Part shown: positions 1-5,367 of the stretch, in pieces | Layout: every line of letters begins with the position of its first letter | How positions within the stretch are numbered: the first letter of the stretch is position 1 | Assembly: GCA_011772275.1 (NCBI GenBank) | Contig: WVZU01000283.1 | Span: forward strand, 2,037 to 9,245 | Direction of reading: 5' to 3' | Length of the DNA: 7,209 nucleotides | DNA from: Planctomycetales bacterium | GTDB taxonomy: Bacteria; Planctomycetota; Planctomycetia; Pirellulales; UBA7805 | Made by a program: the position numbers and the translations under genes | The notes under the pieces: model-generated | Database searches by the model: none | What the model was told of the DNA's origin: nothing | Seen by the model: the letters and a program-made list of their open reading frames with translations, nothing else

Positions 1-732
1 GATATAGGCGATCGGCAGCAGCAGCAACAGCACCACCCCGGCCTCGCGGACATAGCCCCCAAATCGGCGGCATGCCAGCCCGTGCCCCAGTTCGTGGACG
101 ACTTTTAACAACAGCCAACATCCCACAATTCCCAGGTAGCCCGTGGGTGAAAAAATTCCCTGTGCCGACGTGGTGAAGCGCGCCGCATCGCTGGCCAGCA
201 ACCAAACAGCCCACAGCATGAGGACCAGCCAGATCAGGAACACGGCCGGCGAAAATAGCCAGTGGGTCCAGGGATAGATGGCCGCCAACAGTCGCTCAGG
301 ACAAAACAAGGGGATGCGGATGAAGATCGGATTGATCCACTGTATTTTTTGTCGCGCTGCGGATTTGCCGGCGGCTGCGAGCAAACGGTCTGCCTGGCGG
401 GAACGATCCGTGTGCGCCAGGTCCATGTCAATCAGCCATTGGCACAAGCTGGCGGCGTCCTGTTCGCTGAGGGCGTTGTCCGGGCGAGCCGTGGCGGTCA
501 GCGCGGTCGCTTCGCGGACCGTACGTCTGCCGTCCAGCAGCGCTACAAAGTGGTACTCGGCCATCCCCAGCCGATAATATTTGGAGTTCACCGCGTCTTC
601 GATCGTATACCCCGGCCGGCCCTTCACCCTTTGCGGGATAAAGGCCAGGTCGCGGCGGAGCTGCAGCACGGTGTTGCCGAAGTCTCGTACCCGGAAGTCA
701 TCGCGGAGTTGCTTGTCGCCATCCTTGCTCAT
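1..732 (-). CDS. PqqD-like / M50 (site-2 protease-like) membrane metalloprotease, C-terminus cut off by the window
   Basis: I translated this frame by hand from the ATG at 732; it stays open for 244 codons to the window edge. Residues about 20-105 look like the PqqD-like winged-helix region that precedes such proteases: an LRRDL start, then a YYRLG...LLDGRRTV pattern. Residues 159-180 form a hydrophobic membrane segment. A second one (about 196-212) runs into HELGHG at 213-218, the HExxH zinc motif of peptidase family M50, where E214 would be catalytic. A third hydrophobic stretch (231-244) is cut by the edge. The family cleaves substrates within or near the membrane; relatives annotated as putative peptide zinc metalloproteases often sit beside HlyD adaptors. 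The start lies 1 bp after the stop of the GAF-HlyD gene (TGAGATG), with only a weak SD, so coupled translation is likely. The second aspartate-containing zinc motif and any C-terminal domain lie outside the window. Substrate unknown. Confidence 0.9.
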   Translation of the reverse strand, partial: MSKDGDKQLRDDFRVRDFGNTVLQLRRDLAFIPQRVKGRPGYTIEDAVNSKYYRLGMAEYHFVALLDGRRTVREATALTATARPDNALSEQDAASLCQWLIDMDLAHTDRSRQADRLLAAAGKSAARQKIQWINPIFIRIPLFCPERLLAAIYPWTHWLFSPAVFLIWLVLMLWAVWLLASDAARFTTSAQGIFSPTGYLGIVGCWLLLKVVHELGHGLACRRFGGYVREAGVVLLLLLPIAYI

Positions 733-733
733 C

Positions 734-2641
734 TCACCAACCCAACCTGAACTGGACTGCATTCCACGCTCGATGAAATAGAATCCATCCCCAGGCGCGC
801 CGGTCGGCGATGATCCTCGCCTCGCCGTGCATGCCGGGCCGCAGCAGCCCCTCCCCGTCCTGCAGCTGGACTTCCCCCACAAACACGCTCTCCCCGTCCC
901 GAATCTCACTGCGGGGGTGGATGCGGTTGATCGTTCCGGACCAGGTGTGGCCGGGATAGGCGGCGATCTTTGTTTGCACTTCCAGATTGTTGCGGACGTG
1001 GGCAATCTCGCTTTCCGGGATGGCGACTTCCACGATCATGTTGTTCAGCGGCGCGATTTCAAACATGGTTTGTCCCACCTGCAGCGGAGCGCCCTCGACC
1101 CGTTCCAGGTCACCGCTGACCACTATTCCCGAAGTGGGACTTTCAATTTGCAATTGCGAACTGCGGTGGCGCAGCAAGCCAATCTTCAATTCGAGGCTCT
1201 GCATTTCCAGCCGAGCGATCTGTGCGTCGTGGGTCTTTCTGGCAGCCAGGGCGGCGTCGCGTTGCTTGCTGGCCTGCTTCAGATCCGCCTCCAGACCGGC
1301 CAGTTGCATCCGCAGTTCGAGTCCATCCAGCAGGGCCAGCGGCGTGCCCTTGTCCACCAGGTCACCCGGCTTGACCAGCGTTTTTTGCAGCGTGCTTTCG
1401 AACGGGGCAGCGACAAAACGTCGCAAAACCGGCTCGATCGTCGCATCGCATTTCAGCTGGTAACGCAGCGGCAGGCACATGAACCCCGCCAGAACCACGG
1501 CGGTGATCAGACTGACCTTGAGCCATCTTGAGCGGAGATGTCCGTAGAGCGACCGCGTCAGGCGCTTCCCGACCCCGCACCGCGCTTCGTCCATCAGAGC
1601 CAGACTGGAGGCGACGGTTGGGGAAGCGGCACGCAGGAGGGCCTCCAGCGGGGTGCCGGCGGACCGCGGAGCGTCGTTAAGCAGCAGCCAGGCACCCACC
1701 AGCCGACCGTCGACCGTTCGCAGCGGCGCACTGATCACGCAGCTGCAGTCGGCCTCGTTGCCAAGGTCTTGATGAGCCAACGCGGGGTGGGCAGGGTCCC
1801 TACCGTCTGCCGGCCAGACGGTGACTTCGTTTCGCAGGATCGCCTCGTCCAAAGCCGCTTCGACCCGTGCCACGTACGCGGACCGCTTGTCGAACTTCGA
1901 GATGCCCGACAAGGCCTGCAGTTGGCAAGGCTGTTGTTCCCCCTGGACCAATCCGACGGCGACCCGCTGGCATTCAAGATAGTTCTGCAACTGGTTGGCG
2001 GCAATCAAGGCGGCATGCGGCAGGGATTTTGCCTGTTCGATGTTTGCGACCAGCTCGATCAAGGCCGCCAGGTCGCCAAGCTCCCAGTCCAGGGACCTGT
2101 ACCCGCAGCGCAGCAGCCACATCGTCAGGTGCGCGGCCACGTTCTGCATCAGCAGCACCACGGCGTGGCCTGGCTTTTTGGCCGTGCGAAAAGCCGCACA
2201 GAGCACTTCCGGTCTTTCGCCCGGCACCGCCACCGGAACGGCAATCACGGTCATCGGCAGTGCGCCTTCGATAAGGTGATGCTGCAGCCGGCATGTTGCG
2301 GCCGCCTGGTCGCACCATGTCTGCCAATGGTCTGGGCTCAAGCCAAACGTGGTATTCAGCTCCTGGAGAGCCTCCGTTTCAAAAGGCCGCCAACCCCCCC
2401 GCTCGATACGCTCAAAATAAACCGTTCCCAGCACATTGGTACAGTCGGCAATAATCCGAGTCGCCTCGGCAATGGCCGACGCTTTGTCCGGCGCCTTTAG
2501 CGCCAGATCAAGCAGCACGCCCTGCAGCTCGCTCAGCGATACCGAACCCGAGGCGGGCGAGGTGGGGGCGGCAGATGGGACGGTGGCAACCTCTTTTTTG
2601 GTCGGCGCCCGATTGCTTTGGGAACGGTCCGAGGACTCCAT
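734..2641 (-). CDS. GAF-like domain / HlyD-type membrane fusion (periplasmic adaptor) protein
   Basis: This 635-residue protein joins two halves. Residues 1-35 are polar and probably disordered. Residues about 36-180 are an alpha/beta region that may be a diverged GAF unit. Residues about 185-350 resemble a GAF domain (long entry helix, strands, VISAPLRTVDGRLVGAWLLL near 302-321). One membrane segment follows at about 373-392. The rest looks like a HlyD/RND adaptor: biotinyl-lipoyl halves at 402-440 and 497-530 (the second with SPTSGIVVSG), a coiled-coil hairpin at about 441-493, and a beta-barrel at 535-612 ending in LRPGMHGEA. HlyD adaptors bridge inner-membrane transporters to the outer membrane; GAF domains bind small ligands. 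I infer a cytosolic sensory half coupled to a periplasmic adaptor half. It is much longer than a usual adaptor of 300-480 residues. The start is supported by a strong SD. The gene sits between a second adaptor (40 bp upstream) and the M50 gene (1 bp downstream). Confidence 0.9.
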   Translation of the reverse strand: MESSDRSQSNRAPTKKEVATVPSAAPTSPASGSVSLSELQGVLLDLALKAPDKASAIAEATRIIADCTNVLGTVYFERIERGGWRPFETEALQELNTTFGLSPDHWQTWCDQAAATCRLQHHLIEGALPMTVIAVPVAVPGERPEVLCAAFRTAKKPGHAVVLLMQNVAAHLTMWLLRCGYRSLDWELGDLAALIELVANIEQAKSLPHAALIAANQLQNYLECQRVAVGLVQGEQQPCQLQALSGISKFDKRSAYVARVEAALDEAILRNEVTVWPADGRDPAHPALAHQDLGNEADCSCVISAPLRTVDGRLVGAWLLLNDAPRSAGTPLEALLRAASPTVASSLALMDEARCGVGKRLTRSLYGHLRSRWLKVSLITAVVLAGFMCLPLRYQLKCDATIEPVLRRFVAAPFESTLQKTLVKPGDLVDKGTPLALLDGLELRMQLAGLEADLKQASKQRDAALAARKTHDAQIARLEMQSLELKIGLLRHRSSQLQIESPTSGIVVSGDLERVEGAPLQVGQTMFEIAPLNNMIVEVAIPESEIAHVRNNLEVQTKIAAYPGHTWSGTINRIHPRSEIRDGESVFVGEVQLQDGEGLLRPGMHGEARIIADRRAWGWILFHRAWNAVQFRLGW

Positions 2642-2648
2642 CTACATG

Positions 2649-2655
2649 CTCCTCC
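2649..2655 (-). promoter_or_regulatory. Strong Shine-Dalgarno site of the GAF-HlyD gene
   Basis: The minus strand reads GGAGGAG, 7 nt before the ATG at 2641. This is the best ribosome binding site in the window and fixes that start. A second ATG at 2647-2645 lies only 1 nt after the SD and is followed at once by TAG, giving ATGTAGATG. It is too close to the SD to be a likely start. Confidence 0.75.
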
Positions 2656-2681
2656 GACCATCGTGGCTCGATGGTGCTGGT

Positions 2682-3533
2682 CTATTTGCGCAACCGCAGG
2701 CGGCAGCGATCACCGCTGCGCAAGCTGCCCTGGGGATTGTCCAGCCGGACCTTCACCGAAACCGTTCCGCTTTCGGCATCCGTCAGCGGCGAAATAAATT
2801 CCACGCTGCCGTCGACGCGTTGCTGGCTTTCCTCGAATTCCACCATGACAGAATCACCGACGTTCAGCCGCGCCGCGCCGCTCCAGGGAACCGCAAACTC
2901 GGCCAGCAGCGGGTCCAGCTGGACCAGCACCAGTAATTGAGGGTCGTGGGGAGCCACCAATTCGCCTTCATGCTTCAGCAAGGTGGTCACCACTCCGTCG
3001 ATTGGCGCGCGAACGCTGCGCCGCTCGATCTGAGCCATGATCTTGTCGTATTCCAGCCGCTTCAGCACCAACTGCTCTTGGGCAGACAGCACATTGCCCG
3101 CCGCAATGTCGTGATCTGCCAACGCACGCTGTAACTCCTCCGGCATGGCATGGTCGTCGCGGTGCAGCCGCTGGATCAACTCCAGCCTGCGAGCCCGCAG
3201 GGCCAATTCGGCCTCCGCCGCCTTCAAGCGGCCTTCCAGTTCCATGCTTTTCCTCGCGATCGCCAGCAGGGCCATGTGCACGTCGCAGTCCAGTTTGGCC
3301 AGCAGATCCCCCTTGACCACCCAGGCGCCTTCTTTGACCAATAGCTGTTCCACAATGCCCGGTTCCGGCGCGCCAATATGAAGCGCGCGGTAAGGCGCTG
3401 TGAACCCGTCAATTCCCTCGGTCAAGCTCTCGACGGGCTCCGCCGCTAACCGAACAGCACAGAAGAACAAGATCGTAAAAAGGACGGCAGACGCCCATGC
3501 CGAGCGGAAGGTGGGCAAAACAACCAGACTCAT
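2682..3533 (-). CDS. HlyD/RND-type periplasmic adaptor subunit with signal peptide
   Basis: This 283-residue protein begins with a hydrophobic signal or anchor (residues about 12-29). A plausible signal peptidase I site follows the Ala-Ala at 30-31, so it probably acts in the periplasm. The adaptor pattern follows: a first lipoyl half at about 45-80 (APEPGIVEQLLVKEGAWV), a coiled-coil hairpin at about 85-170 rich in Glu, Arg, Leu and Ala, a second lipoyl half with SVRAPIDGVV at about 173-182, and a beta-barrel at 208-283 ending in a LRSGDRCRL strand. The family links inner-membrane transporters to outer-membrane exits. It is short, with no obvious C-terminal membrane-proximal domain. A TTG lies directly upstream at 3536, but I prefer the ATG at 3533, 9 nt after GGAG. 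It is the first gene of the minus-strand operon and stops 40 bp before the GAF-HlyD gene, so the two adaptors may form one complex. Substrate and pump are unknown. Confidence 0.9.
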   Translation of the reverse strand: MSLVVLPTFRSAWASAVLFTILFFCAVRLAAEPVESLTEGIDGFTAPYRALHIGAPEPGIVEQLLVKEGAWVVKGDLLAKLDCDVHMALLAIARKSMELEGRLKAAEAELALRARRLELIQRLHRDDHAMPEELQRALADHDIAAGNVLSAQEQLVLKRLEYDKIMAQIERRSVRAPIDGVVTTLLKHEGELVAPHDPQLLVLVQLDPLLAEFAVPWSGAARLNVGDSVMVEFEESQQRVDGSVEFISPLTDAESGTVSVKVRLDNPQGSLRSGDRCRLRLRK

Positions 3534-3542
3534 CAAACCAGG

Positions 3543-3546
3543 CTCC
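3543..3546 (-). promoter_or_regulatory. Shine-Dalgarno site deciding the adaptor start
   Basis: GGAG on the minus strand lies 9 nt before the ATG at 3533 and 6 nt before the TTG at 3536. Both starts are in frame and differ by one residue. ATG is preferred because of codon usage. Confidence 0.45.
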
Positions 3547-3596
3547 CGATGGTTTTCGTGGATCGAAGGGGGTCGCTACGATCGGCCGCACCACAG

Positions 3597-3626
3597 GACA
3601 ATGCCCCATGGGACGATGCCCCGTGG
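3597..3626. repeat. Imperfect 15-bp tandem direct repeat upstream of the adaptor operon
   Basis: GACAATGCCCCATGG (3597-3611) is followed directly by GACGATGCCCCGTGG (3612-3626), 13 of 15 identical. The copies lie 64-93 bp upstream of the adaptor start at 3533, where a regulator could bind. Spacing of 15 bp is about one and a half helical turns. This is inferred to be an operator candidate only; no matching regulator family is recognised. Confidence 0.4.
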
Positions 3627-3870
3627 CCATCACCGGAATGGCTCAGGACCCTCAAGTGTAGGTTGCGAAAAAGAATCGCGAGGAAATCCCTTCCGCTGGC
3701 TCAAAAATCGCCCCAGCCACCAGAAGCGCCATCTCCCGCTCAGTCGGAAAATCCGTTAGGCCCTATCAAGGGGATCCCCGCGGCGCGGATGGATGGTTTG
3801 GGGGAAAAGCGTTTTACAGCCGGCCCAAACAGACGGTCCGATCGTGGGGATGCCGGCCTGGCCAAAGCGC

Positions 3871-3958
3871 AAAAAAAGGCCTCTGATGCGCCAAACCATT
3901 TGGCTCGCCGGATGGCCAGGGGCAAGGCAACCATCCCGCCAACAAACACCAGAGGCCT
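3871..3958 (-). terminator. Terminator-like stem followed by a U run (minus strand)
   Basis: The outer stem P1 pairs AGGCCTCTGGTG (3958-3947) with CATCAGAGGCCT (3888-3877), using one G-U wobble, and leads directly into TTTTTTT (3877-3871, first T paired). A GC-rich stem plus U7 is the form of an intrinsic terminator. Its large internal part is itself folded into two hairpins, which is unusual for a plain terminator. It would stop minus-strand transcription before the adaptor operon, or act conditionally. Confidence 0.4.
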
Positions 3959-4037
3959 ACGGGCCAGTCAATTAAAATCTCCGATGCTCCCATACCGTGC
4001 AGACCCTGTGCCAGTCGCAAGGCACATCCGGCATCAG
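3871..4037 (-). ncRNA. Candidate structured small RNA or 5' leader element (minus strand)
   Basis: Read on the minus strand, about 167 nt folds into two parts. First, a 7-bp stem (4031-4037 with 3981-3987) encloses a 6-bp hairpin TGTGCC/GGCACA (4021-4026 with 4007-4012, 8-nt loop). Second, there is a three-way junction. P1 is 12 bp (3947-3958 with 3877-3888), P2 is GGATGG/CCATCC (3931-3936 with 3910-3915), and P3 is the perfect hairpin GCCAAATGGTTTGGC (3904-3890). P1 is followed at once by a run of U. Two base pairs, one in the first stem and one in P1, are G-U wobbles on the minus strand and would be A-C mismatches on the plus strand, which supports minus-strand transcription. I do not recognise a known RNA family. 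It could be an independent sRNA, or an attenuator about 340 nt upstream of the adaptor operon. The 5' end is a guess; I saw no clear promoter. Confidence 0.35.
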
Positions 4038-4123
4038 GGAATTCCCCATGCAGCGAATTTGCAATCGGGACAAGCATTTAGAACAAAAAAAATCTCGAAG
4101 TTCTTTTGTGGATTGGACTTAGC

Positions 4124-4138
4124 GGCTCAAAATGAGCC
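4124..4138. other. Perfect small hairpin GGCTCA-AAA-TGAGCC
   Basis: A 6-bp perfect inverted repeat with a 3-nt loop, without a T run on either side. It could be a protein-binding palindrome or the 5' part of the minus-strand structured transcript. Function unknown. Confidence 0.3.
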
Positions 4139-4216
4139 ACGCCAATTCGCCTCACTTGGTCAAATCCGGTGCATCAGCATTGCACAATTTCCCGTTTGGC
4201 AGATCGCCAGATGTCC

Positions 4217-4247
4217 TTGCTCTCCAATTGTCTCGATTTGGTACACT
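4217..4247 (+). promoter_or_regulatory. Weak possible sigma-70-like promoter for kdsA
   Basis: TTGCTC at 4217-4222 and TACACT at 4242-4247 are separated by 19 bp; a TGG before TACACT could be an extended -10. Both hexamers are imperfect and the spacer is long, so this is only a candidate. It would start kdsA transcription near 4254, giving a leader of about 140 nt. Confidence 0.2.
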
Positions 4248-4291
4248 CACCGAAGGGAGTTGCCGAAAACCATGTTTTCACCGCTTGCGTA

Positions 4292-4306
4292 GCCCCTCTT
4301 AGGGGC
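4292..4306 (+). other. Hairpin GCCCCT-CTT-AGGGGC in the kdsA leader
   Basis: A perfect 6-bp GC-rich stem with a 3-nt loop lies 86 nt before the kdsA start, with no T run after it. If kdsA is transcribed from further upstream, the hairpin lies in its 5' leader and could affect mRNA stability or translation. No known riboswitch class is recognised. Confidence 0.3.
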
Positions 4307-4392
4307 CGGCTTGACCGTCGAGCTGAACAAGGGGTCTATTTTGTCGCAACCTGCCCCCGTTTGAAGGCCAGCCGATCTGACCCAATCCATTT

Positions 4393-5226
4393 ATGCCTCA
4401 CAACCCGGTAACCATTGGACGTCTTCAATGCGGCCGGGGCCGGCCGCTGACGGTGATCGCCGGTCCCTGTGTGATTGAAACCGAGGCGCTGACGCTGCAA
4501 ATCGCAGGAGAACTGGCACAGTTGGCTGGCCGCCTGCCCTTGCAACTGGTGTTCAAGGCGTCGTTTGACAAGGCGAATCGGACCAGCGTCGACTCGTATC
4601 GGGGGCCGGGGATCGAGCGGGGCTTGGAGGTTCTGGAAAAAGTCCGCCGCCAGTTCGATCTGCCGGTCACGACCGATATTCACGATCCCTCCCAGGCGGA
4701 ACCGGCTGCGGCGGTTTGTGACATGTTACAAATCCCGGCTTTCCTCTGCCGGCAAACGGACCTCCTGCTGGCCGCTGCCGGTACAGGCAAGGCGGTGAAC
4801 GTCAAGAAGGGTCAGTTCATGGCGCCGGGGGACATGCGGTATGTTGTCGATAAGCTGTCCGCTGGCGGATGTCGGGACATCTTGTTGTGCGAGCGGGGGA
4901 CGTTTTTTGGTTACGGGCGGCTCACCACAGATATCAAGGCCCTGGTACAGATGCGGGATCTGGGTGTTCCCGTGATCTTTGACGCCACGCACAGTGTCCA
5001 GGAGCCAGGAGGGATGGATGGCACGACAGGGGGTAATCGAGCGTGGGTGGAACCGTTGGCGCGAGCTGCTGTGGCGGTTGGCGTTGACGGCTTGTTCTTT
5101 GAAACGCATCCGCGACCTGACCAGTCACCCAGCGACGGGCCCAACATGGTGCCGTTGGACGAATTCGAATCGCTGCTGGCCCGCATCTGTCAGTTGCGCC
5201 AGGCCGTCGATCGGTTGGAAACTTAG
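4393..5226 (+). CDS. kdsA: 3-deoxy-8-phosphooctulonate (Kdo-8-phosphate) synthase, metal-dependent class
   Basis: KdsA condenses phosphoenolpyruvate with arabinose-5-phosphate to make Kdo-8-phosphate, the precursor of Kdo in the LPS inner core; it is a cytosolic TIM-barrel enzyme. At 277 residues it is close to the E. coli length of 284. Diagnostic motifs run in order: AGPCVIE (23-29), [12 protein letters not shown] (54-65), TTDIHDPSQ (93-101), [13 protein letters not shown] (113-125), NVKKGQF (136-142), [12 protein letters not shown] (166-177), IFDATHSVQ (195-203) and [15 protein letters not shown] (236-250). Cys26 replaces the Asn of the E. coli metal-independent form. With His200, Glu237 and Asp248 it completes the metal site known from the Aquifex enzyme. 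The ATG at 4393 places AGPC at the usual distance from the N-terminus, but no Shine-Dalgarno sequence is visible. The gene is divergent from the adaptor operon and followed by a lipoprotein gene in the same direction. Confidence 0.97.
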   Translation: MPHNPVTIGRLQCGRGRPLTVIAGPCVIETEALTLQIAGELAQLAGRLPLQLVFKASFDKANRTSVDSYRGPGIERGLEVLEKVRRQFDLPVTTDIHDPSQAEPAAAVCDMLQIPAFLCRQTDLLLAAAGTGKAVNVKKGQFMAPGDMRYVVDKLSAGGCRDILLCERGTFFGYGRLTTDIKALVQMRDLGVPVIFDATHSVQEPGGMDGTTGGNRAWVEPLARAAVAVGVDGLFFETHPRPDQSPSDGPNMVPLDEFESLLARICQLRQAVDRLET

Positions 5227-5367
5227 CCGCGGCCAGGGGTGAGACGCCCTCGGCAAACCACCAGGAAGGGAACACAAGATTTGTCACGCCCACCCACGAG
5301 TTTTACACGATTTTCGGGCAGTCTTCGCGTGAGGCCGACCGACCCGACCCTGGCCCCCGCCCCGCTC

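Larger units (their letters stand above)
3534..4392. other. Divergent intergenic region, 859 bp, no convincing protein gene
   Basis: This region separates the minus-strand adaptor operon from plus-strand kdsA and should hold promoters for both. A long open plus-strand frame crosses it, but its product is rich in Arg, Pro, Ser and Lys, has no recognisable domain and no SD, and looks like chance openness in GC-rich DNA. Base composition changes along the region: 3540-3960 is GC-rich, while about 4070-4120 is AT-rich with a run of eight A. It contains a 15-bp tandem repeat, a candidate structured RNA, several perfect hairpins and two 10-bp palindromes (GGGGATCCCC at 3770-3779 and GGGAATTCCC at 4037-4046). 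I found no clear sigma-70 promoter for the minus-strand operon. Confidence 0.7.

Noticed and set aside
1538..2500. Plus-strand frame of 320 codons antisense to the GAF-HlyD gene
   Set aside because: It lies fully inside a well-supported gene on the other strand and has the Gln/Arg/His-rich composition of a GC-driven shadow frame.
2642..2647. Start-stop unit ATGTAG between the SD and the GAF-HlyD start
   Set aside because: The ATG is 1 nt from the SD, too close for normal initiation; probably coincidental.
3770..3779. Palindrome GGGGATCCCC (and GGGAATTCCC at 4037-4046)
   Set aside because: Perfect 10-bp palindromes, but with no second copy or link to a known regulator; too little to call operators.
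4081..4109. AT-rich inverted repeat ACAAAA/TTTTGT as a possible terminator
   Set aside because: The stem is only 6 bp and nearly all AT, so it would be unstable; the neighbouring A run alone does not make a terminator.
3549..4292. Long plus-strand open frame of 247 codons in the intergenic region
   Set aside because: No SD, low-complexity Arg/Pro/Ser/Lys-rich product with no domain, and it crosses an AT-rich segment and several hairpins; chance openness in GC-rich DNA is more likely.
3534..4392. tRNA, rRNA, CRISPR array or insertion sequence in the intergenic region
   Set aside because: No cloverleaf, no regularly spaced repeats, no terminal inverted repeats with a transposase; the inverted repeats present fit local RNA hairpins better.
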